Assembly (NCBI GenBank): GCA_013388755.1
Contig: JACAEQ010000057.1
Span: 17,142 to 81,141 of the forward strand
Source of the DNA: Chloroflexota bacterium
GTDB taxonomy: Bacteria; Chloroflexota; Chloroflexia; Chloroflexales; Roseiflexaceae
Length of the DNA stretch: 64,000 nucleotides
Direction of reading: 5' to 3'
Each line of letters starts with the position of its first letter. Positions within the stretch are counted from its first letter, which is position 1. Shown in pieces: positions 27,675-36,622 of the stretch. The notes below the pieces were generated by a model, which did not search any database, had not been told where the DNA came from, and worked only from the letters and a program-made list of their open reading frames with translations. The translations under genes were made by a program, and so were the position numbers.

Positions 27675-28247
27675 ATGCACGAGCCACGCGCCGCCGCGAT
27701 CGCTGCGCTTGCCGAGCGCATAGTGACGCTGAAATTACTACCACGCACCGGCTGGTTACAGCGCGGTGTCGTCGCTGCCGAAAGCGTGGCGGAACATAGT
27801 TTCGGAGTGGCGGCGCTGGCGCTGATCTTTGCCGCGACGGACCCCACACTCGATCGTTCCCGCTTGCTGGCAATCGCCATCATTCATGACATGGCAGAAG
27901 CGTTACTGGGCGACCTGCCGCTTACGGCACGGCGTCTGATTGGCGAGGGTGCCAAGCGCGACGCCGAGTGCCGCGCGATGGCCGAGCTCTTCGCAGCGCT
28001 GCCGGAGCGTGAGCGACTGGTCGAACTCTGGCAGGACTACGCCAGCGGCGCAACCCGCGAGGCGCGCCTGGTCAAGGCGCTGGATCGCGCCGAAACGCTG
28101 GCACAGGCGCTGGCATACGAACGAGCAGGGAACGACGATCTTGGCGAATTCTGGCACGGAGCGACCGACGGGCTCGAAGAGTTTCCTGATGTGGCCGCAT
28201 TCATTGCCTCCATGCAGGCACAACGGCGGCTGCGGGCCGATGGTTGA
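27675..28247 (+). CDS. HD-domain 5'-nucleotidase-like protein (YfbR/HDDC2 family)
   Basis: 190-residue metal-dependent phosphohydrolase. The HD residues line up as His41, His71-Asp72 and Asp137, with Glu75 and Asp80 also placed as in YfbR, a dNMP 5'-nucleotidase. The product is predicted to dephosphorylate deoxynucleotides in the cytoplasm. AGGA lies 9 bp before the ATG, and the promoter position excludes longer starts. The next gene follows after 33 bp and may be cotranscribed. Confidence 0.82.
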   Translation: MHEPRAAAIAALAERIVTLKLLPRTGWLQRGVVAAESVAEHSFGVAALALIFAATDPTLDRSRLLAIAIIHDMAEALLGDLPLTARRLIGEGAKRDAECRAMAELFAALPERERLVELWQDYASGATREARLVKALDRAETLAQALAYERAGNDDLGEFWHGATDGLEEFPDVAAFIASMQAQRRLRADG

Positions 28248-28280
28248 CGGTTCTCCTTCTTGAGCGGAAAGGACGCTTCT

Positions 28281-29987
28281 ATGCCAGCACGAAAATGGTG
28301 GCAGTCCAGCGTGTTCTATCAGATCTACCCGCGCAGCTTTGCTGACGGCAATGGTGATGGGATCGGCGACTTTGGCGGCATGATTGACAGGCTTGACTAC
28401 CTGCGAGATCTGGGGATCGGCGCGATCTGGCTCTCACCGCATTTCCCCTCGCCGAATGTTGACTGTGGCTACGATATCTCCGACTATACCGGTGTGGCGC
28501 CCGAGTATGGCACGCTCGACGACTTCCGCCGCTTTCTCGATGGCGCACACGCACGCGGAATGCGAGTCGTACTCGATCTGGTGCTCAACCATACGTCCGA
28601 TGAGCATCCCTGGTTCAGAGAATCGCGGTCGAGCCGCGACAATCCCAGGCACGACTGGTACGTCTGGCACGATCCGGCACCTGGCGGCGGTCCGCCGAAC
28701 AACTGGTATTCGGCGTTCGGCGGCCCGGCCTGGACATATGACAAAACCCGCGGCCAGTACTACTACCACTTTTTCTTCAAGGAGCAACCTGATCTCAACT
28801 GGCGCAACCCGGACGTCAAAACGGCGATGTGGCAGGCGGTGCGCTTCTGGCTCGACATGGGGGTTGATGGCTTTCGTCTCGATGCAATCGACACGATCTT
28901 TGAGGACCCGGACCTCACGCCGCAGCAATCAAAGCTGTCGCAGGTAGAGATGTTGCGCGTCTGGCGCGAAAATCGCCCGCCTGAAGCAACAAAAGAGATC
29001 TGGGAGCAATTTGCGCTCATGTTCCGCCAGCAGCTTCAGCAACCCGGGCTGCACGACTTGATGAAGGAACTGCGCGCATTGCTGGATGAGTATCCCGGTG
29101 ACCGCGTCCTGATAGGCGAAGGCGACGACATTGCCTATTACGGCAGCGGTGATGATGAGCTGCACCTGGTGTTCAACTTCCCACTCATGCGCACCAACCG
29201 GCTGACGCCGGCCTGGATACGCGCAAACCAGGCCGAACGGCTCACCGCCCTGCCGCCGGGTGCATGGCCCTGCAACACTCTTGGTAATCACGACGTTGGC
29301 CGCATATGGACGGCGTTTGGCGATGGCGTCAATGATGCAGCGCTGGCGCGGTTGCACCTGGCGTTACTCCTGACGCTGAAGGGCACGCCAGTACTCTACA
29401 ATGGCGAGGAGATCGGGATGACCGATCTGCTGTTGGAGCGTTTCGAGCAACTGCGCGATAACCAGGCGGTCAACCTGTACCATGTGGCATGTGACGATGG
29501 CGTTGCACCTGATGAGGCGCTGGCAATGGCGGCCAGGATCAGCCGCGATCGCAACCGGACGCCGCTGCACTGGTCGAATGCAGCGAACGCCGGGTTCTGT
29601 CCCGCTGGCGTGATACCCTGGTTACCGGTGAACCCGAATTATGCTCAGGGGGTCAATGTTGCCGCGCAGGAAGGCGACCCGGATTCACTCCTGAACTACT
29701 ATCGTCGCCTGATTGCCGTGCGCCAGGCAACCGCAGCGCTGCTGGCCGGCGATTTCACGCCGTTACCGCCCGAGGATGATCGCTACCTGGCGTTCATCCG
29801 CGCAGCGCCGGAACAGCGTTGCCTGGTAGCGCTGAACTTCTCGAATACGCCGGTCTCAGTGACGTGTGAAACCGGTGCTGGCCAGCTGCGCACCATCTTC
29901 TCGAGCCACACACGGCCGGCCAGGGAAGAATCACCGGTGCACCTGGCGCTGGCGCCCTTCGAGGCGTATATTGGAGAACTGGCCTGA
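28281..29987 (+). CDS. GH13 alpha-glucosidase / oligo-1,6-glucosidase-like enzyme
   Basis: 568-residue family 13 glycoside hydrolase with no signal peptide, hence cytoplasmic. Conserved regions are DLVLNHTSDEHPWF, the nucleophile Asp201 in GFRLDAID, the acid/base Glu280 in LIGEGD and the stabiliser Asp338 in GNHD. The layout matches oligo-1,6-glucosidases, alpha-glucosidases and trehalose-synthase relatives; isomaltose-type specificity is possible but not proved. The ATG at 28281 has AAAGGA upstream; a TTG seven codons earlier is less likely. Confidence 0.88.
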   Translation: MPARKWWQSSVFYQIYPRSFADGNGDGIGDFGGMIDRLDYLRDLGIGAIWLSPHFPSPNVDCGYDISDYTGVAPEYGTLDDFRRFLDGAHARGMRVVLDLVLNHTSDEHPWFRESRSSRDNPRHDWYVWHDPAPGGGPPNNWYSAFGGPAWTYDKTRGQYYYHFFFKEQPDLNWRNPDVKTAMWQAVRFWLDMGVDGFRLDAIDTIFEDPDLTPQQSKLSQVEMLRVWRENRPPEATKEIWEQFALMFRQQLQQPGLHDLMKELRALLDEYPGDRVLIGEGDDIAYYGSGDDELHLVFNFPLMRTNRLTPAWIRANQAERLTALPPGAWPCNTLGNHDVGRIWTAFGDGVNDAALARLHLALLLTLKGTPVLYNGEEIGMTDLLLERFEQLRDNQAVNLYHVACDDGVAPDEALAMAARISRDRNRTPLHWSNAANAGFCPAGVIPWLPVNPNYAQGVNVAAQEGDPDSLLNYYRRLIAVRQATAALLAGDFTPLPPEDDRYLAFIRAAPEQRCLVALNFSNTPVSVTCETGAGQLRTIFSSHTRPAREESPVHLALAPFEAYIGELA

Positions 29988-29989
29988 CC

Positions 29990-30113
29990 CCGATACCTTG
30001 CAAATAAGGCGCGATACACCACCAACTCCCCCCGCTGGGGGAGAAGCCGGTCTCCCGCCCCCGGCGGGGGCGGGCTGGGGTGGGGGCGAAGAGCGTATCT
30101 GAAAGGTATTGGG
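29990..30113. repeat. family B GC-rich inverted-repeat element, copy 3 (most complete)
   Basis: 124-bp element with ends CCCGATACCTTGCAAATA and TATCTGAAAGGTATTGGG, nearly perfect inverted repeats. Internal hairpins are CCCCGCTGGGG and CCCCCGGCGGGGG. It fills the whole space between the converging GH13 and DUF4139 genes, 2 bp from one stop codon and 1 bp from the other. In this position it could act as a two-way terminator. Confidence 0.75.
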
Positions 30114-30114
30114 C

Positions 30115-32127
30115 CTAACCCTGCGACAACGCGGCAAGCGCCTGGGACGCCTCGCGCTCCAGGCGCTCAATGTCGTGATGGATGCTCTGCTCGTCGGCGG
30201 TGAGCTGGTTCAGGCGATCCTCGAGTTCTCCCAGCAATGCCACATAGCGCTCACGCAACACCTGCTCGTTCCCTTCACGCCCCAGTGGCCCGAGATTGCC
30301 CTGGGTTTGCTGCTGGCGAGCGTAGATTTTCTGTCGCTCCTGTTCAATCCGCTGTAGCTCCTTCTGCCGCTGCGCAGCCTGATCATAGAGTGCCAGCACA
30401 TGGTCGAGTGCACGGTATGTCGCTTCGTCAAGATACTTGCCGCGCAAGAATGAACTGAGCCGCCGTTTGTCGAGCGTGCGCACCTGCTCACTACGCATTG
30501 TCTTCCGTCGCTGGCTGACATTAAACGTCGTCTCGACTCCCGGCGGGCAGTGCACGGCCCAGCGCGCTGCACCCTGCGCCTGTTCAGCGGGCGCTGGCGT
30601 GTCAACCAGGTCATAGCTGGCGAGCAGGTCCTGTTCGATCACAATGTCGGTCGCGTCTGGCAGCGAACTTACGAGGCGGTACAACGTGCGCTGCACGTCC
30701 CATTCTTCAATCAGGAGATATTCATCGCGGATGCCAAGCCCGGCCATCTCGCGGTCGGCGCGACGTTCTTCACGAACCGTGACGCCGAGCTCGACGGCGT
30801 AGGCGACGATGATTTCTGCGCCGGCGCGGGTGAATGGCAACACTGCCTCGCCGGCATAATCGCCATGTTCAAGCACCGTCACCGGGCCACGCTCGAGCGT
30901 CAGGCCGGTTTCATTGCGCATGCGCAGGCTGGCAACCGGGTGCCGCGGCAATTTGCGCCCGTTGTAGAGCAATTCCCTGCGGCCATCAAGCCGGCGGCTG
31001 ACGATCGGCGCCATGGCCGACTGGCCGCGCGCGACGCTGACTGGATGCGCCACGCGGTACTGGAACAACGCACCACGTTCCTCACCAGTACTGGCAGCCT
31101 GTGTGGAACGTTCCATGGCGGCCATCGCGACCTGCGGGCGTTCCGCGCGGGCCACCCCATCCACATCAGCCATTTCTTCCCGTATGCGCATGGCCTTTGG
31201 TGCCGCCATACCGGCAGGCGCTGGCGCGGCGGCGAACGCCGCAAACTCGACGGGAGTGGCCACGGTGCGTTCTTCATCTTCCACAAATGGCCGATCCGGT
31301 GTGTGTGGCTCATAGAGCCGGTAACGGAACGATACCGGCATGCCTGCCACGAGCGTCAACTCAACATGCTCCAGATCTTCGTCAAGCTGGTTATCAAACA
31401 TGCCCCAGCCCTGAATAAGCACCGTCACCTGCGCTCCCAGACCACTGCCGCCGCCATTGGACGATCCCGGCGCACCGGTTGTTGGCTCCGCCAGCAAGCG
31501 ATAGCTGACACGCCAGGCAGGCGCCGGCGCAATATAGCTGACAAGTAGATCGTGCTCGCCTTCTGAGAGGCGAAGCGTAGCGATACGCCGGTCCTCTTCG
31601 CTCTGCGATGCGCGCAGGAAATATCCCAGATCCCCGGCGGCACGATCGTCAAGGATATCCAGGCGCATGATCTTGCCGATCGGTGCGGCGCGCACTTCGC
31701 GTTGCTCGGTCATATACAGCGATACCATCGGCGCGCGCAGTGGCTGTGCGTCATCAAGATCAACACCGATGACCAGTCCTTCCATCACCTCGCCGCTCGT
31801 CTCAGCCGGCGTACGACGATCCGGCTGCACCGCCAGACGTACCCGCCTGCCACGCAGGTCTCGCAGCAGGTCCAGCAGGCTGCGATTGTCGGACAGATGG
31901 ATCGAACCACGCGCAATCTGCGCTGCGCGGTCTTCCGGCGTTTCAAAATCGACCCCCAGCACCTGGCCCGTGCCAAGATCGAGCACGACCAGGCTCTTGA
32001 GCACATCATCCATCGCCTCTCGCGGAAAGGTCAACCGCAGTTCGGCACCATTGACCGCGCCACGCCGCTCGAAGTACCCGACACCATGCTTGTACACCAT
32101 CATGCGACGGATAGGGAGTTCGGGCAT
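30115..32127 (-). CDS. DUF4139 domain-containing protein
   Basis: 670-residue protein with the DUF4139-type pattern (MVYKHGVGYFERRG at the N-terminus; a central beta-rich region with PAPAWRVSYRLL; YDLVDTPA before the end). A C-terminal coiled coil lies at about 600-668, rich in Gln, Glu and Arg. No signal peptide or membrane helix is visible, so it is probably cytoplasmic. Function is unknown. The stop codon abuts a family B repeat. Spacing of 11 bp to the downstream end of the beta-lactamase-fold gene suggests an operon. Confidence 0.75.
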   Translation of the reverse strand: MPELPIRRMMVYKHGVGYFERRGAVNGAELRLTFPREAMDDVLKSLVVLDLGTGQVLGVDFETPEDRAAQIARGSIHLSDNRSLLDLLRDLRGRRVRLAVQPDRRTPAETSGEVMEGLVIGVDLDDAQPLRAPMVSLYMTEQREVRAAPIGKIMRLDILDDRAAGDLGYFLRASQSEEDRRIATLRLSEGEHDLLVSYIAPAPAWRVSYRLLAEPTTGAPGSSNGGGSGLGAQVTVLIQGWGMFDNQLDEDLEHVELTLVAGMPVSFRYRLYEPHTPDRPFVEDEERTVATPVEFAAFAAAPAPAGMAAPKAMRIREEMADVDGVARAERPQVAMAAMERSTQAASTGEERGALFQYRVAHPVSVARGQSAMAPIVSRRLDGRRELLYNGRKLPRHPVASLRMRNETGLTLERGPVTVLEHGDYAGEAVLPFTRAGAEIIVAYAVELGVTVREERRADREMAGLGIRDEYLLIEEWDVQRTLYRLVSSLPDATDIVIEQDLLASYDLVDTPAPAEQAQGAARWAVHCPPGVETTFNVSQRRKTMRSEQVRTLDKRRLSSFLRGKYLDEATYRALDHVLALYDQAAQRQKELQRIEQERQKIYARQQQTQGNLGPLGREGNEQVLRERYVALLGELEDRLNQLTADEQSIHHDIERLEREASQALAALSQG

Positions 32128-32138
32128 AGGAATCCTCG

Positions 32139-33680
32139 TTATGATGCGATAAGCGGATTATAGTAGGTATAAACCAGCCGCGAGAACGCGGCAATCGTTG
32201 ACATCATGATCCGGTCGGGCACAGGCGCATCGTCGCTCGCCAGCGGTCGGTAGACGTAGATTGCGAGTACATAGTCGCCGCCGGGTGAGCGGACGATACC
32301 GGCATCCGCCTGCATGTCGGGGATCCAGCCGCTCTTGTGTTCAACCCGCACACCCTCTGGCACGCCGGCCACCATCCGCTTCCGATCACCATTCGTCTCG
32401 AGCCGATCGAGCATCTCGATACATCGTTCAGACGTCAATGTGTCGCCAAATGTTTCCAGCAGCACTCCCTGGCCGCGGGCACAGCGATCGATTTCGATAT
32501 AGAGTTGCGCCATCTCGCCCGGTGTGGTGCGAAGGTAGCGGCCGGCGTCGGTATACGGCGGAACACCGCCGCGTGTGGGACCGGCTTTGATCTTCAGTTT
32601 CATCAGCTTGATATAATCTTGCGCCTCAAACGGGACGTACTGGAACGTTTCCTTCAAGCCAAGCTCGGCAAGCATGGCGCTCATCTGTTCGGCGCCGATG
32701 ATCGCATCCTCGGTGCCGGTACCACCGACCGATGCGGCAAGAAGTGCATTTGCGGCCAGATTATCGCTTTCAATAATCATCTTGCGCAGCGCCAGTTCCT
32801 GCTTCTCGCTAAACTCCGGCACATTGATGTAGGCATTGAGCATGATCGCCAGTTTGATGGTACTGGCGGCAGCGAATGCCGTCCCTGAATGGACGTCGGC
32901 GACAACCTCATCGCTTTCCAGATCGTAGACATACACCCCGATGACGCCACGCCACGAGTCGACCATTTCTTCGAGCTGCTCCTGGAGTTGCGCGGGTTCC
33001 GGCCGGCCAGCAGGACCGCGCAGCGGCGTCAACGCCAGCGTGACGCTCCGTGGTGCGCCAACGGACCGCAAACGGTTGTCAATCTGGCGCATCGCGTCGT
33101 CAAGGTCAAGGCCAAGGCCGCCCTCGATGGCAAAGCTGCGCGAGAGCGTTTCCGTGCTGGTAATGATGGAGAATCGCGGCGCCTGGGCAACCCTGGCATC
33201 AAATGTGGCAAGCACGGCGCGGAGTTTCTCCTGATCATACGTAACCTGGAGCGGTAATCGTTCGCCTATCCCCGCGGTGCGCGCGGCATCGAGCATACTG
33301 TCCAGCTCAATGCGGAACCCGATTTCCTCCGGGCGGAGCAACAGTTCCTGCTTGCCGGCGCGTACATCGAGCGGTCGCAGGAGGGGCGAGAATTGCTGTT
33401 CCAGGATGCTTCGCGCCTCTGTCACCGTCAGGCCACCTACCTCGACTCCCGCCACATACACCCCTTCAGCAAGCCGGGGTTCAGGCGTGGCCGTTGGTAA
33501 CGGCGTCACGGTGGGCGCTGGCGTTGGAACGGGCGTTGCGGTATTGACGGCCGGCGCGCGGGTGGGAGCGACCATCTGCACGCCGCCTGTAGAAGCCGGT
33601 GCACATGCCGCGAGCGACAACACAAAGAATAGAGAGACGCGCGCGATCCGAGCGTGTGATATTCGAAAACGATTCATCAT
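32139..33680 (-). CDS. lipoprotein with PG-binding-like and beta-lactamase/transpeptidase-like domains
   Basis: 513 residues. Lipobox LAAC (Cys26) is followed by a long Pro/Thr linker. A YoaR-like domain lies at about 70-220. A class A beta-lactamase fold has SxxK (Ser273-Lys276, STIK), SDN (305-307) and KSG near 455. All three motifs of the serine penicillin-recognising family are present, so it could be a beta-lactamase or a peptidoglycan-processing serine enzyme outside the membrane. The start at 33680 or 33677 follows AAGG; the open frame to 33788 is rejected. Confidence 0.8.
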   Translation of the reverse strand: MMNRFRISHARIARVSLFFVLSLAACAPASTGGVQMVAPTRAPAVNTATPVPTPAPTVTPLPTATPEPRLAEGVYVAGVEVGGLTVTEARSILEQQFSPLLRPLDVRAGKQELLLRPEEIGFRIELDSMLDAARTAGIGERLPLQVTYDQEKLRAVLATFDARVAQAPRFSIITSTETLSRSFAIEGGLGLDLDDAMRQIDNRLRSVGAPRSVTLALTPLRGPAGRPEPAQLQEQLEEMVDSWRGVIGVYVYDLESDEVVADVHSGTAFAAASTIKLAIMLNAYINVPEFSEKQELALRKMIIESDNLAANALLAASVGGTGTEDAIIGAEQMSAMLAELGLKETFQYVPFEAQDYIKLMKLKIKAGPTRGGVPPYTDAGRYLRTTPGEMAQLYIEIDRCARGQGVLLETFGDTLTSERCIEMLDRLETNGDRKRMVAGVPEGVRVEHKSGWIPDMQADAGIVRSPGGDYVLAIYVYRPLASDDAPVPDRIMMSTIAAFSRLVYTYYNPLIAS

Positions 33681-33862
33681 CCTTCGACCTTGATGGAACA
33701 CGGCATAGTATATGAACACGTGTCGCGTATTGCGGGCGATGCCACCCGTCGCGGGCCTCAGTATACGCCAGGTGAAGGGGTTCAACAAATCCAGGGGTGG
33801 GATTCATATTTGTGCGGCGCATGCCATCATCCGTGCAAGGTGGTTCCCACCGGCAGCGGTGG

Positions 33863-33868
33863 TATACT
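33863..33868 (+). promoter_or_regulatory. -10 box 9 bp before a start codon (probable leaderless transcript)
   Basis: TATACT ends 9 bp upstream of the ATG at 33878, and no Shine-Dalgarno sequence lies between them. Transcription from it would begin about 2-4 nt before the start codon. No good -35 hexamer is seen. Confidence 0.4.
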
Positions 33869-33877
33869 ATCGCCGCC

Positions 33878-34981
33878 ATGATCACAATGCTTCCCGAGCG
33901 TATCGCCGCGCTTTCAGCTGCCACCCATGCGCTATGCGACCGACTCTTCTTCGTCCAGCGCGTTGAAGGCGACACCGTGATCCCTGAGCCAATGGCGCCA
34001 TGGGTCGCCCGGAACTTTGGCGGGGTTGAGCGTGTTCGCCGGCAGACCATTGTACGAGTGGTCAACCGTTTCACGCTTGAAGGCGCGTTGTTCAACCCGT
34101 TACGAGCGTTACGCCCGGCTGGCGTGGCGGTGACGGACGCTGACCTGGATTCCTGGATCGCCGGTGAGCTTGAGGCGGTCGATCTTTTTGCCAGGCCGCT
34201 CCATGATACGACTGCTGATCTGTTCGGTCGCATACAGGGTCGCTTCTGCGTCAGCGCATCAAACGTTGCCAAGTACGATCGCTGGCACGGGCTGGTTATT
34301 TTTGATGAGCCGCACCCGCTCCGCTTCGATCGCGAGCGGCTCGCCGATTATCTCGACGTTGCGCTGCGCTGGATCGCTGCCGCGCATAGCCAGGACGCAC
34401 ACGCGATCTACCCGATGATTACATGGAACTGCCTGCCGAGGAGCGGCGCGACCATTGCCCACGGCCATCTGCAAATGTCGCTGGCGCGCGATATGCACTA
34501 TTCGCGGATCGAAACCTGGCGCCGTGCTGCATTGCACTATGGTGGCGCGGAGCGCTACTTCAGCGATCTTGCGACGGTTCATGATGAACTCGACCTTTCG
34601 TTGCCCGGCGCACATGATGCTCAGATCTTCGTACACCTGACGCCGCTTCGTAATCGTGAAACCGTCGTACTGTCGCCGGTCGTGCCGGGTGATGCCCGGC
34701 TTGCTGAACGGCTGGCAGCACTGCTCTACCCGATCCTGCGCGCGCTGATAGACGATCAGGGTGTGCGTTCATTCAATATGGGGATTGCCCTGCCGCCGAT
34801 CGCGGCGCCGGTGGAGCACTGGCGGGGCATGCCGGTGATGACGCGAATCGCCGACCGCGGGCCGGCGCTGAGTGTGCGTAATGACTGGGGCGCCATGGAG
34901 CTGTATGCAACCGGATGCATTACGACCGACCCTTTTCAGATCGCGGCATCGTTGCGCCAGCAGATGGCTGGATATCAATGA
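33878..34981 (+). CDS. GalT/HIT-superfamily nucleotidyltransferase-like protein
   Basis: 367 residues from the ATG at 33878. A histidine-triad motif AHGHLQM follows WNCLPRSGAT, the layout of galactose-1-phosphate uridylyltransferase and related hexose-1-phosphate nucleotidyltransferases. The N-terminal third (MAPWVARNFGGVERVRRQ) is less familiar and replaces the usual GalT zinc region. Likely a nucleotide-sugar enzyme, substrate unknown. The upstream start at 33797 lies before the probable promoter and is rejected. Confidence 0.65.
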   Translation: MITMLPERIAALSAATHALCDRLFFVQRVEGDTVIPEPMAPWVARNFGGVERVRRQTIVRVVNRFTLEGALFNPLRALRPAGVAVTDADLDSWIAGELEAVDLFARPLHDTTADLFGRIQGRFCVSASNVAKYDRWHGLVIFDEPHPLRFDRERLADYLDVALRWIAAAHSQDAHAIYPMITWNCLPRSGATIAHGHLQMSLARDMHYSRIETWRRAALHYGGAERYFSDLATVHDELDLSLPGAHDAQIFVHLTPLRNRETVVLSPVVPGDARLAERLAALLYPILRALIDDQGVRSFNMGIALPPIAAPVEHWRGMPVMTRIADRGPALSVRNDWGAMELYATGCITTDPFQIAASLRQQMAGYQ

Positions 34982-35135
34982 TACGAGTTCCCCTGGCAGT
35001 GGGGGCTCCAGGAAGGTGATTGGGCGGCGTGGTAAGCGGAAGAGCAACGGCGATTCTTTCACGTCCGCGATCGATGGAGCGATGCAACGCGTGCATCGCT
35101 CCGTGCCAGACGACACATATTGTTCAGAACCGGCA

Positions 35136-36338
35136 TCAGTCCGGTCGCGTTCCGAGGGTGATATCGAGCGAGAGAGGTTTCCCATCGCGCAACACATCGA
35201 GCGTGATCGTATCGCCTGGCTGGTACTCCAGCAACAGGCTGCGCAGTGACTGGCTCTGCCCAAGCTTCGTGCCGCCAACCCCCGTGATAATGTCGCCGGC
35301 GCGCAGGCCCGCCTGTGCCGCGGGGCCGCCGGATTCCACGGCCGCAATCAGAGCGCCGGCAGAAACGGGTAGATTATTGTCAAGCGCCAGCATGGCATCG
35401 ATCGTGCCGAACCGTACGCCGAGGTATGGATAGACGACCTTACCGTTCGCAATCAACTGGTCGCTCACGCGTTTCGCCGTCGTGCTAGGCACGGCGAAGC
35501 CGAGCCCCTCGGCAGGCGCACTGCCGAGACCACTGCCGCGCACAACGAGTGTATTGATGCCAACCACTTCGCCACGCAGATTGATCAACGGCCCACCGCT
35601 GTTGCCACTGTTAATCGCGGCGTCAGTTTGAATCAGGCCCTCAGGCGCGTCGCCGCCGATCGAGCGGTTCAGCGCGCTCACCACGCCAACCGTTACGGTG
35701 TTGCGGAAATCGCCAAGCGGGCTACCAATCGCAATCACCGTCTCACCTGGCTGGAGCGCATCGGAGTCGCCAAGCGTCGCAACACCCGGTACCTCGCCGC
35801 CAACTTTGAGAACGGCCAGATCCATCAGCGGATCGGCGCCAACAAGCGTTGCATCGCGCCGGGAACCGTCGAAGAGTATCACCGAAAGCGACTGCTGACC
35901 CTCGATGACGTGGTTATTGGTAAGAATATATCCATCGGGAGAAATGATCACGCCAGAACCGCTGCTCCGCCGTGGCTGACCATTCTGCTGTCCTGGAACC
36001 TGAAATGGCAACCCGGACGACTGCGATCCGCTCGCAAGTGTATTCACAACCGTCACGACTGCGGGCGAAACGTGCTGTACCGCTACGACAACCGGCATGT
36101 CGCTTGTCTGCCGGGTGGTTCCGGTGATCGGCTCTGGCGTGGGCGTCGGTGCCGGGAGTGGCGCCGGTGCCGATACTGGTACGGCTGCGGGCGCCGATGG
36201 CTGCGCCGCCACGCGTTCGAGTTGCTGCTGTGCGATGTACCACGCGACCCCGCCGCCGGCAAGTGCTCCGCCGACCACACCAACCAGCAGCGTCACGATC
36301 ATACCGAATATCAAGGCGTATTTTGTGCCGCGCTCCAT
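35136..36338 (-). CDS. HtrA/DegP-family serine protease with PDZ domain
   Basis: 400 residues. An N-terminal transmembrane anchor (about 8-33) and a Pro-rich linker precede a trypsin-like domain. Its catalytic triad is His143 (TNNHV), Asp173 (LMDLAV) and Ser247 (GNSGGP). One C-terminal PDZ domain spans about 300-395 (YPYLGVRFG, AGLRAGDIITGVGG). It is membrane-anchored and faces outward, and probably acts in envelope protein quality control. The length and single PDZ match the DegS/HhoA type. It has its own divergent promoter region with the sensor kinase. Confidence 0.9.
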   Translation of the reverse strand: MERGTKYALIFGMIVTLLVGVVGGALAGGGVAWYIAQQQLERVAAQPSAPAAVPVSAPAPLPAPTPTPEPITGTTRQTSDMPVVVAVQHVSPAVVTVVNTLASGSQSSGLPFQVPGQQNGQPRRSSGSGVIISPDGYILTNNHVIEGQQSLSVILFDGSRRDATLVGADPLMDLAVLKVGGEVPGVATLGDSDALQPGETVIAIGSPLGDFRNTVTVGVVSALNRSIGGDAPEGLIQTDAAINSGNSGGPLINLRGEVVGINTLVVRGSGLGSAPAEGLGFAVPSTTAKRVSDQLIANGKVVYPYLGVRFGTIDAMLALDNNLPVSAGALIAAVESGGPAAQAGLRAGDIITGVGGTKLGQSQSLRSLLLEYQPGDTITLDVLRDGKPLSLDITLGTRPD

Positions 36339-36540
36339 GGGCGACCTCCAGTCTATGATGAACGGTCATCACGACCATCCGCACATCCGTCCATTGAACG
36401 ATATGGTCGCTGACCCCCTTCTTGCCACTTCTTATTGTGACTCCCGCAACTAAAGCCGGCGTGAGATCGTAATGAGAGATCGCTTAATCTTTTACGAGAT
36501 GCGCGGTGGTACGAACTCTGCTTCGTTATCGTGTCCTCAT

Positions 36541-36569
36541 TTGGCGCGTTTGCACCCGTGAGGTATAAT
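36541..36569 (+). promoter_or_regulatory. sigma70-type promoter of the hybrid sensor gene
   Basis: TTGGCG (36541-36546), a 17-bp spacer and TATAAT (36564-36569). The start codon at 36623 lies 53 bp downstream of the -10 box. Confidence 0.65.
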
Positions 36570-36622
36570 GGCACAGACACGATGTTCGTCCGGCTATCTC
36601 CGCCGCGCTCGATGGTTGGCTA

